Assembly (NCBI GenBank): GCA_905220665.1
Contig: CAJNAR010000176.1
Coordinates: 310,001 to 374,000 of the forward strand
Length of the DNA stretch: 64,000 nucleotides
DNA from: Albugo candida
Lineage: Eukaryota; Oomycota; Peronosporomycetes; Albuginales; Albuginaceae
Direction of reading: 5' to 3'
Shown: piece after piece, positions 10,880 through 21,919 of the stretch
Numbering within the stretch: the first letter of the stretch is position 1
How the letters are laid out: the number at the start of each line of letters is the position of its first letter
The notes under the pieces: generated by a model
Databases searched by the model: none
The model's input: the letters and a program-made list of their open reading frames with translations, nothing else
What the model was told of the DNA's origin: nothing
Position numbers and translations under genes: made by a program

Positions 10880-12310
10880 GGACCTTTGAAACTAAATGGG
10901 TCCAGGTCAAGAAGGAGTAGGACCCGACACTGCACTACGAAGCAAGATGGTTGCGCTCGGAGTTTTACGAAGTCACAGAGTCTATTTATTCGAAAGATAC
11001 GCTGCTTTGGCGAGAATCAACTCGATCAGAATACTCCTATCAGCGTGCCGTGCAATCGGATACATCAATGAACAACTTGATGTCAACACAGCGTATTTGA
11101 ACGCAGTCATTCGATAAGAACTCTTCTTGGGGGTACCGAAGAGACTTAATATCGGCAAAGAATATGCTTTGAAGCTGAACTGTTGCTTTATAAGGATTGA
11201 ATCAAGCCGCACATGCGTGAAACGCAACGATTCACAGTGCGTTGCTAAAACAGGAATTTTCGAATCATGTAGTGCTGATCGATATGTCTACAAGAAGAAG
11301 GACGGTTGGACCGTGACGGATGGATTTACTTGTGTCTTTACGTGGATGGTATGATCGTAACAGCTAGATAAACCGATACCGTGAAGAAAATGAAAATTTA
11401 AATCTCAGAACGTTTTAGTGTAAGGACGTGGGGCCAGTGAAATACCTCTTGGGTATGGAGATAAATCATGAATAAGAGAAGCGGGACATGTCGATCACAG
11501 AGAAGAAATATTTGGAAGCGACTGAAGAACTACTCAAGAAGATTGATACTCGCGCTGTAGAAAATCCGTATGATCCAGGCACCAGACTCTCGAAAAAAGA
11601 TAGTCTGACGACGCAAGAAGAAAAAGAACTTATGAATTGCACACCGTATCGCCAACTTGTTGGGGAGGGTTGCTATATGTTGCAGCATGCACACGGCCAG
11701 ATGTGACATTCGCTGTGAGTCAACTTGCACGTTTTTCATCTAACCCTGGATCGAAGCATTGGAAGGCAGCAATCAAAGCATTGCGATACTTTAAATTGAC
11801 GGCTATATTTGGAATACACTACACCTCCGATAGGACCCCAAACCAGCTATCCGCCTACTGTGATGCAGATTGGAGAAACAACTCGGATGACCGTAGGTCT
11901 ATGAGTGGAGTATTGATCTACTGAATGGAGGACCAGTTGTATTTAAGTCAAAGTGCCAACGTACAGTGACTTTGAGTACCTCAGAAGCCGAGTACATGAC
12001 ATCGAACATGTGCAAACAAGACGTAATATGGGCGAGAGAGATGCTTTCCGACCAAGGATTTGAACAGAAGAATCCAACTATTGTTTGGGAAGATAATCAA
12101 GTGCTACCACACTTGCCACGATCCGAGAATATCACGCACGAACGAAGCATGTGGATATCCGCTATCACTTTATTCGTGAGAAAATAACGACAGGTTTGAT
12201 GAAAGTGATGTACAAGGAGACGAAATACCAAATCGCGGACACTCTGACGAAAAAACTAGGAACCAAAAGAGTACAATGCATGCGTGATGCAATGGGCATC
12301 AATTGAGCGT
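10880..12310 (+). pseudogene. copia-2 reverse transcriptase and RNase H remnants
   Basis: RT is recognisable by LARINSIRILLSACRAIGY near 11010-11065 and QLDVNTAYLNA near 11075, then VPKRL. The YVDD box is degraded (FTWMV near 11340). RNase H is clear: AACTRPDVTFAVSQLARF near 11690-11740, YCDADWRNNSDDRRSMSG near 11857, LSTSEAEYM near 11970, and a DTLTKKL tail near 12240. Frames change repeatedly, so no polyprotein is possible. A GAGTGGGAG polypurine-like tract (12322-12330) precedes the 3' LTR. Confidence 0.85.
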
Positions 12311-12330
12311 GCAACTACGTTGAGTGGGAG

Positions 12331-12490
12331 TGTCAATACGTACACTATGACTAAAGCGCTGCATGAAAAGAATCCACAACTGCAAAGCCACAAGTGTGAG
12401 GTAGCGTACATAATTTAAGGTGTTCTGATTAGTAGCCCGTAGGCGACTGTATGTCCTGATAAAATACTTCCCATTTACAGAATAAAAGCT
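12331..12490 (+). repeat. 3' LTR of copia-2, right end uncertain
   Basis: Begins TGTCAATACGTACACTATGA. It matches the 5' LTR through AGTAGCCCGTAGGCGACTG and then fades near ATTTACAGAATAAAAGC. The exact end and any target duplication are not visible. Confidence 0.7.
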
Positions 12491-12569
12491 TCTGTTGTCG
12501 TTTCTTCTTTGAGTAGAGTGGTTCCTTTTAATAAGAATAGCACTGCAATATCATGAAACTTGGCTGTAT

Positions 12570-13850
12570 GGGTTTATCACTTACAAGAATAGTCAATACT
12601 TTATCTGAAACTACAAATGAGATCAAAATTCGCATCGAGGTCATTCTCACGTTTATATTTTTGGATACTTTAGCAAAACGCTTCAAGGTAAAATAACATC
12701 ATCACACTAAATCAATATAGCTCGCACATGTGCGGCAAGCATTGGCTCCGTGCGAATGCATAGAAGTTTTGACACAGTGTATGTCAACTGCACAGTTTTT
12801 GTCGTCGCGTGCAACCTTAGTGTTGACTCACCAGATATTTTCTTTTTGTGTGTTCTTCGCACAGAGGCAACACTCAGATGAAATAAGTAAACGCAAGGCG
12901 CCGAACGCCATTCTCCGTAATCGAGTTACAACCTCATTTCACTGGAGCAATTGCGACATTCGTATGTCCTATGCTAACCTACTTCGTAACTTACTGATCA
13001 AGTCTTTCCAAATGAATCACATTGGAAGTTGACAGCCATTTAGCCGCTCCTGCTCGATCAACATCGCGATCATTTTAACGTCGATTTACGCAGATAAGCT
13101 ACAAATCACTCGACTTCGACACACGAAATAACTCGTTGTGTGCGCTAACTCACGGTGCCGTACGACCAAATAGAGTATTACTGTGTGCACCCTAGACATG
13201 GGAGTGGCATCGTATTTATGTGTACACCCTAGACACAGACGCAATATCGCATTTGACTTGATGTGTACACTCTAGACACATAAGCAATATCGTGGTTTTG
13301 TGTAGACCACATAAAAAGAGAATTTTCGGCCAAATTCTGTAAAAGCACGATGCCGCACGCCTAAATCCTGAACTAATTCTATGAAAGCGATTTGTGCCTT
13401 TCGCATTACATTCCTACAAATTTTCCGCAATCATCAGATCCAAAGTACCAACACTCTCGTTCTCATTATAACGCTATCAATCGATCGAGTTTGACCTCGC
13501 CTTCCTTCTCAACAAACAATAGAACCTATCCACACGAGGCTCTATAGAGTGTGTGTGCTAACGAAATAATTCACGACTTGACACTGTTCATCCACACCTC
13601 TGATCTCATTTGTTCATTTGATCCAACATACAAACATTCTGATGATGTCGCAATTTATCGCACGCGCTATCCTTACAATCCAACATACATTCAGTGGCGT
13701 TATAATTCCCAACCACGCGACATAGACCGGGACCAGCATCCAAAATATGACAGCAAACTTGTTTGTCATGTGTAACAGCGCCATTCAGATTGGCTTCTTG
13801 AGTGCGAATGCATAGTTGGGAATCCAACACGAACATGATTGAACTTGCAC
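12570..13850 (+). pseudogene. Remnant copy 0 of the PAN/Apple-type secreted gene, with upstream region
   Basis: The upstream part (12575-12680) shares TCACTTACAAGAATAGTC and GGTCATTCTCACG with the regions near 28.4, 31.4 and 33.4 kb that precede the other copies. An ATG at 13645 gives MSQFIARAILTIQHTFSG, aligning with the signal peptide of the 32.0 kb copy, but the frame stops after 26 codons and no Cys-rich domain follows. It represents the promoter and start of a secreted gene whose body is lost. A short tandem repeat (13183-13310) lies in the upstream part. Confidence 0.5.
13183..13310 (+). repeat. Tandem repeat, ~37-43 bp unit, 3.5 copies
   Basis: Units start GTGTGCACCCTAGACA (13183), GTGTACACCCTAGACA (13220), GTGTACACTCTAGACA (13263) and GTGTAGACC (13300), followed by GCAATATCG-like sequence. 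Single diverged units of the same motif occur upstream of the other PAN-family copies (near 28676, 31680 and 33640), so the motif belongs to the ancestral upstream region and was amplified only here. Confidence 0.8.
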
Positions 13851-15400
13851 ACTCTTACGCTTGAGAGGAGTCCCAAAAAAGTACCTCTCACTCAAAATGG
13901 CGCTTTCATAGCGTTCAAAGAAGAGTCTCGTTCTTGTCTGCCGTCTACGTCCGCATTCTTCCTGGCGTGTTGCGTACATGCTCAATGTGTTTCAGTACTC
14001 GGCTACGCGCCAGCATGCGAAGTGTCCAAACATCACCTCGATGACATTATGCTCGATAGAAAGAAGCTTTGACTTCCAACTGGAAAGAAAACTCAGACTA
14101 AGTGTCGAGAACATTGCGCGGATAAGAAACTCTGTGTGAGTCACATGTTTCACCTATGAGATAAACCTCTCAATCAATGGCTAAGTGAGAGGTCTCGATT
14201 ACATTTCCCAGATCTCTAATCCGCTTCTGTGATACTTAATTGAGCGTGTTATTGTATTTTTACGTAACGTTAGGTCGTCTTTTGTAAAAATGAAAATTTT
14301 CGAATATAATGTGTCCACTTGTTTTGGAATGTAAGAAATTATCTTACGCGTTATGCCGCACACACTCTCTAGTATTTGTTAGTGGTATTGAGTAGGTGAG
14401 AGCTACTGAGATTCAAGTTTGATGCTGGCCATATCGGTGGTGTGCAGACGTCGTGACCATTCCCTAATGGGATACTCGTTAGTTGCTGATTTTTTCACGC
14501 GTTCCGTTTCTTTCCCAAATTTCATGGTCATTTGTGATGAAAGCTACCATCAATGCTGACGATCACGTACTACTGTAGCGCATACGGATTAGCGAAAGGT
14601 AAAGACTTTGGCTAATGCACTGATCTTTGAGATATTCCCGTTGAAAGCTCTATAAAACAGAGCCTTTCTACAAGGTCCTTGTCAATAAGGTGCACAACGC
14701 TAACTCTAGGAGACGCTTGGAGAAGTGACTGAAATAAAGGGAGCTTCAATTGGCGGAACACTTTGTATACAGATACACAAACCCGCCGGAAGATTCAAAG
14801 ACCAGAAGGAAGTTGTATTAAAGGAAATGTTCAGTCATACGCTAAAGTGGCAGCTGAACAGATAAGATATACAATGTAACAGCGTCTTTCCTCACATTGT
14901 GCTGAAGTAACGTCTCTTCGAATATTGACGAGCGCGTACCTTCCGTAAGTGCGCTCAACATATCGCACCTACTCGACTCCTCCCACTCTAATTGAATTAT
15001 TTCAATCAATCAGATTGGCGATCCAGCTCATGACAATAGTTGTATCATTTCTGAAGAGTATGTACGACATTGCTCACCAATAAAATTCCCCAACAGCATC
15101 GCCAGCGCTATGATCGCTTACTTGTCGCTGTAGAACTGTTAAAAATGGGTCTCTTGTAATCGAAGCGATACGATTCTTCGCTATACTCGACAATTTCTAC
15201 ATCGCTACAAAAACGACCTGCGTTTATTATAAGAGCGTAAAGTATAAATTTTTATGATTGGATGAGTAGAATGAGATATTATCCACAGGAATTCTCACCT
15301 CGAAAAAGACGAAGAGGACACCCTATACCACGCTCTCTCTCGCACGAAATTTAGAATATGTCGCATGGAATGACTAGGGATCGAAATTTGCACTCATACC
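13851..15400. other. No gene recognised
   Basis: Only short, unrelated open frames. No repeat, RNA or domain signature was recognised in this stretch. Confidence 0.5.
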
Positions 15401-15664
15401 CTATAAAAAGTCACATGTTCAACTAGTCAAAATCTTTGCCTTGTCTCATTATCTACCCTATAAATCGCGTCTCATCCCAAATTACGAACAAATAGAGCAT
15501 TTGAGTATTGAATTCATATTCAACCATATTGATGCGCTTGCTCCATACCACATGTCACGTAGTTGTCTCCCTAGTGAGCCACAAATTCAATGCTCTATAT
15601 CACCAGCTGAAAATTTCAAGATCTTCTAGTCTTCACGAAACAAACACTACGCTCATAATCATTC

Positions 15665-15680
15665 ACTCATTCTCTAATTT
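15665..15680 (+). promoter_or_regulatory. Oomycete Inr/FPR-like element before the secreted gene
   Basis: CTCATTCTCTAATTT matches the oomycete initiator consensus GCTCATTYYNCAWTTT with about two mismatches and lies 26 bp before the ATG. TATA-like sequences (TATAAAAA at 15402, TATAAA at 15459) are further upstream. The copy at 22 kb has lost this element in a deletion. Confidence 0.45.
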
Positions 15681-15705
15681 TCCCCCAAGAACAACAACGA
15701 CTACC

Positions 15706-16317
15706 ATGCGCGGCCGATACATTCACTTTGTTTGCTTCAGTTTGGCACTACCACATACTACATTGGCTTATATCGAACGTTTCTATTACACGATATTCAC
15801 GGACTACAAATCCATTACTAACGTAACGGCGGATGACACCTACCAGTGCGAGAATGCCCTCACGACGGGGATAATCCAAGCCGATGCGTTTCTGATCCAG
15901 CCCAGCATTTCAAGACATTCCGTCATTTGCGAATTTATCAGTACAAAACAGTCCCCAATCTTTTCTTTCGATGGGCTACAAGGGTCAATAATCGTTGACG
16001 ATCCTCCAAACTGTAGTCCTACTTGTGGAGATGACAGAGGTTGTTGCGCCGGTTACCAGTGTATAAATATTGGAACTAAAAATATCAGAGAAATGGTATG
16101 CAAAGACATAGGGTCGACCCTTATCGATACCTTCATTGGTCTTTTGAACAAACCCCCCGTAAACCAGCCAGTTGCAACTGAGAAGGATTGTAGTTCGTGC
16201 CTTCCCACTTATACAAGCTACAATTACGATACGCAATTGCACGAATGTTCTCATTTGAAAGAAATTACGTTAATCACAGCGTACCCTGGATACAACTCCT
16301 CGAAATGTACATACTAG
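15706..16317 (+). CDS. Small secreted Cys-rich protein, modular family (203 aa)
   Basis: I chose the ATG at 15706 because it gives a typical signal peptide (RYIHFVCFSLALPHTTLA, cleavage expected after LA). The same frame is open further upstream but without one. The mature part has (1) an N-terminal module with YQCENA then, about 30 residues later, HSVICEFIS; (2) a Cys-knot-like stretch NCSPTCGDDRGCCAGYQC closed by MVC; (3) a unique C-terminus with CSSC and ECSH. Six cysteines spaced C-x3-C-x5-CC-x4-C..C resemble inhibitor-cystine-knot or Dickkopf-like folds. No enzyme motif is seen. Role is unknown; a secreted apoplastic or host-directed protein is an inference. A partial near-identical copy lies at 21996-22556. 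Confidence 0.75.
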   Translation: MRGRYIHFVCFSLALPHTTLAYIERFYYTIFTDYKSITNVTADDTYQCENALTTGIIQADAFLIQPSISRHSVICEFISTKQSPIFSFDGLQGSIIVDDPPNCSPTCGDDRGCCAGYQCINIGTKNIREMVCKDIGSTLIDTFIGLLNKPPVNQPVATEKDCSSCLPTYTSYNYDTQLHECSHLKEITLITAYPGYNSSKCTY

Positions 16318-16995
16318 TGTAATCTTACATGAGATGTCGTATTCATGCAATTGAACACGTTTACCAAAAAATGTTTGTTTCGATTTTCTTCTTTCCAATC
16401 TCGCAACGCACACAATCAACGCTTCTACTACACGATGGTCCAAGTTGTTTCATCTATGCTTGAAAGCATATAATTGCCTTTGTTCTCACAAACTACATCT
16501 GTACTTTGTCCATCATGTATCAGAATGCGCGCTCGATGTTTTCGAATGAGAGATACGTAAAATATTTGCACTTGACATAGAACTCTAAGAATTGCAATAT
16601 CAGCGACAAGAGTCGGATTTTCCAGGATTGATCACGTGGCACAACTTGGCTTCATTGTGCGGATTGGATACTGCCTCATTGGAATGTCTGTATGTTACTA
16701 CAGGTAGATTAATGGACTTGTCGACATGCATGTCCATCTTAAGCGATTAGCATACATGCAAAGTCGTTTCCATGAAATCACCTGCACGAACTGGAGAATT
16801 TGGAGCTATTGACAGTCCTCTGTTTCTGCTGCTTTGACACACCGCACTACACGGCTGTCCAACATGAGGTTTCTATGTAATGTTCAAAGACACGATGATC
16901 ACCAAATTGGTGTCCTCAACACTGTCCTGAACATACGATTCTGGTTCGGAGTAAGATAGGAGGTGCATTTCACCTGTTTGTATGTGATGGACCCG
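16318..16995 (+). repeat. Downstream part of duplication D2 (partner 22557-23225)
   Basis: Non-coding sequence following the secreted gene. The first ~150 bp are nearly identical to 22557-22710. From about 16475 to 16990 similarity falls steadily but remains collinear (GATGATCACCA..TTGGTGTCCTCAACACTG, AGGAGGTGCATTTCAC). Confidence 0.75.
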
Positions 16996-17015
16996 CAAGC
17001 AGCACATGGTCCTCA

Positions 17016-17600
17016 TTGTCAGCTGGCACAGTATCGTTGCGATCCGAGATGTTTGTCTTGATCGTAACGCTACCATCGAATATGTGGAATGTGCGCACTC
17101 AACGCGGGGTTGTCTTAGTTGCAAATGGATGGCCAGACAAACGACGCTTCCGATCGATCCGGACGAAGATTAGTATTAGTGACTGCATTACCTGCCCCAC
17201 GACAGTCTATCAATGGTGTCCATCTCGTCGGCAGAATAATGCAGATAATGTTGTGCAATGTGGTCGGTTGATTAACCATCTCAACTCCGAGAAGCTTCAA
17301 TTCTTTCGTCTGGTGGTACTTTTCAAGAGAAGATGTCCGACTTCACTGCTGCATTCAAGGGCCAAGTCCGCAATATACTGTCTCATTGGTTATCCAGCGA
17401 TCAGCATCGATGTCGATGTGCAGCAGTGTATGGATCAGACGAAAGCATTCTTTTGGAAGTAATGAAAGAAAGTAAAGTGAAGGGATCGCAACAAAGAATC
17501 TTTAAAAGTTTGAATGCGTGAGCTAAAGCAGGCGTTTATGAATGGAGCTCTGTCTTACATGGCACCAGCAGTTAAGCAGGTGATGAGAGAAAGATGAACA
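17016..17600 (+). pseudogene. Decayed paralogue of the 47312-47662 unknown gene
   Basis: The end of this stretch (FMNGALSYMAP near 17540-17570, followed by GAGAGAAAG) aligns with VFLDGASSYVV and GAGAGAAAGG at 47590-47675, where it likewise precedes a secreted gene tail-to-tail. An open frame at 17016-17462 has paired Cys (DCITC) but no known domain. Frames shift repeatedly. It is the first member of a duplicated three-gene block. Its original function is not recognised. Confidence 0.35.
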
Positions 17601-17668
17601 AACAAATTGTTTATTGAAATGGCACGGGCCGAATTCAAAAGGTTTTACGACTCAAAGTGAATTGAACT

Positions 17669-18275
17669 TTACTTTTTTACTGGTAAGGTTCCAATTTCGG
17701 TTTGCTTATCCAATCTGAAAGATATTATGGAAGTGGCAGTAACTTGCTTTCTCGTGGTTGTATTGTACATGTAGTAAATCTCCTTTCCTTTACTCGTTGG
17801 ATGTTTGTTGGCGATGAATGCCATATGGGGTATGACCCCAGCCTTGTTGTTTGTACAAGTACCCGATACACATATGGAAGGTGAAGCGCAATCAGAAAGA
17901 TCATTGCAAGCTACATTTGCTTTATTCAAACGGTTCGTGGTTGATATATTAAACTTTCCAACTATGTCATAGACAATGCCGGTAAACTCGAATTGGTCTT
18001 TTTCGTAGTGCGTTTTCAAAAAAGCGCATTCCACCGTATTAGTTCCCTTTGAGCCTCTTACGTACACTGCCGTTATACCGGCGAACGATGCTTGCACTAG
18101 TCTGAAACAGACGTCAAAGCCTCCAGTCACGTTGACGATCATAAAGAATTTATCACGTGGAACGTTAATCTTCATGCTATCGGTCACCTCAATACCATGA
18201 AATAGTTCTTCCGCTGGTTTTGTAATCGAAAACACCAACATGGGAAGGATAGTGAATCAAGAAATTAAAGGCCAT
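17669..18275 (-). pseudogene. Secreted modular-family gene, frameshifted in the signal peptide
   Basis: The ATG at 18275 starts a signal-peptide-like MAFNFLIHY, but a one-base frameshift near 18235-18260 separates it from the body frame, which would otherwise begin at an internal Met (18241) without a signal. The body has the N-terminal module (DVCFRLVQ, then 24 residues, NTVECAFLK) and the small Cys module ACNDLSDCASPSICVSGTC, then a unique tail (MAFIANK..YYMYNTTT). No enzyme motif is seen. The copy at 47766-48245 and the 34.7-35.2 kb gene are relatives. Either a recent inactivating indel or a sequencing error fits; the 190-codon body is intact. Confidence 0.65.
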
Positions 18276-18772
18276 TATGCTTATGGTTGAAGGGATATTA
18301 AAAATGAATCTTCTAGGGTCCGGCTCGTAATTATTTGCATCAGATGTCACACTGACTTTGTTACACTGCAAGTAAAAATGTATCATTCTTCCATCTGTTA
18401 ATAGAGAGTACAAATACGTCTGTAAGAAGTTCTTGTGGTTGTTAGTAGCATATAGTAATATATTAGTAACGTATGCTCGCGGATGCAACGTGGTAGCAAT
18501 GCGACTATACTGAAGATCAGTCTTGTCATTACGTATGCCTTTATACTTTCGGTACCTCTAAACTTTATGCTGCAAATCATTTGCTTTAATGGGTATTTTG
18601 CTTTAGAAGATAGCTTATGCATTACATGGAGGCCGGATAATTAAACGAACATCCCATAAATGGTTGATTCAAGACAATATGAAATTCTAATTGAAATATA
18701 GATCGCATGCGTGTCATACATTAGCGACCTCAAACGGCTCCGATATCGATATTACTTCTCGCGTCACCTTAT

Positions 18773-19330
18773 GTGATCGCTGATTTTGAAGAAATCTCAA
18801 CAGAAACGTTTGATGATTCGTTAAGAGAAAAGAGAGTTACAACGAGTGATACAGAAGTCATCAGTCCTCTTCATTCTCAGAAGGGATCTGACTCCCGTAC
18901 TTTTTGCGACTCTAGTGAAAGTGGGATCAAGACGCACGTTCCAACCAACAATGATGACAAAAGTCAGAAACTATCCAGTATCTCTCGAACCTTTCATTGC
19001 GTGAAAACGGCACTATTGGGACCCCAAGCACTCAGATGCGGTAAGTTTCCATGAAGAATTTGACCCACTTTATCGAATTGGCTTTTTGACGTGTGCCATA
19101 TTATTTACACGCTGCTGTATGAGACAACTTCAATATACGCCGAAGCTATACGAACGTTCTTAATGGCTTCGAATCGTTGGCGCACTCACAGGAAAAATTT
19201 CACGACAAGTCTGACCACTGCACGAAGCATTTGAAAACAAAATTGACATCGATACATTACCGATTCTGAGGATCAACAGAGAAACTTATTGATCATATTA
19301 CTTCAAGACGATCTTTCTCACGTGTGGTAT
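18773..19330 (+). pseudogene. Decayed copy of the BAR-domain gene
   Basis: The N-terminal segment (ISPLHSQKGSDSRTF) matches SPTHSQEGSDFF at 48970. After a gap, YAEAIRTFLNGFESLAHSQE (near 19130-19190) matches the BAR helix VYVEAIRTSLNS..LLTRSQEQF of the 48.9 kb gene. The rest is lost or scrambled, so no functional product is expected. It is the third member of the duplicated block 17.0-19.3 / 47.1-49.5 kb. Confidence 0.65.
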
Positions 19331-20219
19331 AGATATAGCAATAATTCAAAATGTCTTGAGTAGAGCATCGCGTAGGGTAGTCTGAATAGATTCGAACGAA
19401 TGGTCAACACGTTCGAATCCGAAATGTGTAAGACAAATACTTTGGTAGAGACGTTGTCGAGTTATTTATGAATATACCTCATGTAGTGTGACTTGCCTGA
19501 GTTTGAAAATACGTCTGGATAATCCGAATTCCTCCCAGGAACAATTGCGCTGGTATCGTCTTCCCACATTAAAACATGCAAGCATCAAGTCAGATAGTAC
19601 AGAGTATTATTTTTGGGCTCGTTCCTCTTGCAAGTAGTTGTTCCAGACTACCCAGTGCTCTAGATTAGGATCTTTGATATGTATCATGATTTTCGACCAT
19701 CCGTGCAGGTGGTGAGCCATATAAATTTATATTCGTGTCAAATTAGCACGTGTCGTTTGTTCTCCCGTAATGCTGCTGTCGGCGAACCATTCATTTGCTC
19801 TGCCACTTTTTAGTTAAATTGTAGTATTATGCAGAGGAAGGTTTGGGAAAAAGAAGAATTAGTTCGATCCATCACGTTGCAATTTATAATAGCATTCTCA
19901 AGAGATTGTACACATGCAAGCGCTTTTGAATTGAAGGAAAGAAATCTTGGCGACACGTCTGATTGCATCTAATACGATGCGTGCTAATTGAAGTTGCGCA
20001 ATAGGCAATATAGGCTCCAGAAAGAAGCAATCACCAGGTCAGGATGAGGCTCCAGTGGTGTATACATTTTTCATTTGAGATTACTCATTACGCTCCCAAC
20101 AGAATATAGACTCCGGGCTGCGAGACATGATTGACATTATGCACACAGGTCGATTATGCGTATCATCAAACCATTTGAACACTTCAGGGATCTCTATTCT
20201 CGAATTACCCAATTAAATT
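19331..20219. other. No gene recognised; holds one short dispersed repeat
   Basis: The only structure is 19645-19803, the partner of 50-180. No open frame of note. Confidence 0.5.
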
Positions 20220-21905
20220 AAGATTTTGTTGGTGATCTGACACCGTTCACCTGATCATTAGAGACTTTTTATATCCTTGACGACAGGATGGTGGACAAGT
20301 TCTCGTTTTGGTGGTACGTCTGAAGATACAACGCATTCAAATTACTGCCGCAGGTCGCAACCGATGTATTGACAATCATTTCGCCGATTGAATAACTGCT
20401 TCCATTCGACGGAATTATTGCAACTCATCCAACCTTCGTTGAACCACAAAAACTGACGGACATATTACACCACATCGACATAGACAAATGGGTGAATGGG
20501 AGAGCACATCTGCTTGGTGGTAACACGCACTTCGAATGTGGCACCAAATGGATTGGAGAATTACGATTGCAGATTCGAATGTTCTCCGACGCGGTCAGTA
20601 CCACATGGAACGACCAATGTGGTTCCACTGCGACCAAGAATTGTATTATGAAGCTGCTAGCCGTAAACCGAGTACGCAAGACGTTTGTTACATCCTTGGA
20701 AGGGTGGATGAACTATTTCGTACATTTCAGAAATCGTTGCCACGCTGTTCGAGATTCGAAGTCTTCAGGACTTTTTTCGAGAAAGCGACACACGACCAAC
20801 GAAGGAAGCTTCCGTCGACCAATATTACAACGACGAAGAGCGAAATACATCAATCATGGCTGGAATGTTGGGGAGCCAAGGTTTCAATGAAGCCATTCAG
20901 ATACTACAGCGTATATACGCTACAATTGGCCTCATCGTTTGGATTCAACGAAGCACGAGTGGCTGATCGTATAATGTGGGAGTACATAGCAAGGATAGGA
21001 AGCATAATTTTGTATCTATTTTCACGCAGTCCACTCTCAGAAATCGTCTGGTAACCTCCCGCACCAACGTAGAGTCATCTGATGTCCACCTATCGGTCAT
21101 CACGACAGAGATCGGACACAGTGGATTTAGAATGAATTCAAAACTTATATGGCTACATCCTAACATCTTTGATAACCTATCTTGCCCATTCCAAAGCTCT
21201 AAAGTTTCTGTCTGGCCCTTCGGATGTTGCCAGTTCGATCTCATTTATATAATATCCAGCCCGACATTATATTGTGCACAAAGCCTTCGCGAGGGGCATC
21301 TCTTTCTAGCGAGCGTTCACACAGTAATTTTATGGAAGCGAGGACGCTGCACTTCTTCTAAACCGATCGGAACTGCCGTCTGGTTGATCAGTGATCAGCA
21401 ACTCCGACAGTTTCAACACTTTCCGTGATCGACATCACGTTAAGTACGCACGTTTGGTGTTTTTACAGTGTTAAAACTCAAGTCGAACGCATTCGGCTTG
21501 CAAAAGCGTTCAATATTAACTGGCAACGCAAGGATCATTCGGTGGAATTTTGAGAACTCGACCATCATTGCTTCGGCACACGCACATAAAAATGCAAATG
21601 CAAATCGAATCTAACTCCTAGATGGATGGCTACGTTCAGCCCAGTCTGGCGCTCACCAACTAGCAAAAAACGATACTTATGGACAGCTCTACAATTCGTA
21701 TATCAGTACACGCTGGCTACAGTCTCCTCTTGTCGTGGTTTGTAGGCTACCACGATACAGGGCTGTCAACGAGAAGACATATCGTCCTCTCCCACAGGTA
21801 TTTTCATGAAACGTTTCGTGTATGTATATATGTTATCTAATAAAAGCCTACGCAGCATGAGAAGTCGCTTGGTCTGATTCTAGTACTTCAATTCAACTAA
21901 TATCC
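20220..21905 (+). mobile_element. LINE 3' fragment, truncated and decayed
   Basis: Collinear with 60970-62865 of the long LINE, with internal gaps. It covers the end of the RT region (AGGATGGTGGACAAGTTC), the ORF2 C-terminus and the shared 3' end (CCTACGCAGCATGAGAAGTC..CAACTAATATCC). 5' truncation is typical of target-primed reverse transcription. Several frames are broken. It ends exactly where the second copy of the secreted gene region begins. Confidence 0.85.
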
Positions 21906-21919
21906 TACAATACCAACGG

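Larger units (their letters stand above)
8006..12490 (+). mobile_element. Second Ty1/copia retrotransposon, heavily decayed (copia-2)
   Basis: Plus-strand element with LTRs at 8006-8172 and about 12331-12490 (shared TACGTACA, AAAGCG, GAATCCAC, AGTAGCCCGTA blocks). Internally it has gag, protease, pre-integrase, integrase, RT and RNase H in copia order, with many stops and frameshifts. LTR and protein sequences differ from copia-1, so it is a separate family. No target duplication was found because the right LTR end is blurred. It sits at the right edge of duplication D1. Confidence 0.88.

Noticed and set aside
19385..19425. tRNA-like TTCGAATCC box
   Set aside because: No matching acceptor stem or A-box could be paired around it; GTTCGAATCC-like strings are expected by chance in this AT-rich DNA.
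20492..21428. Overlapping 130-170 codon open frames as separate genes
   Set aside because: They are decayed LINE ORF2 C-terminal sequence, collinear with 61220-62340.
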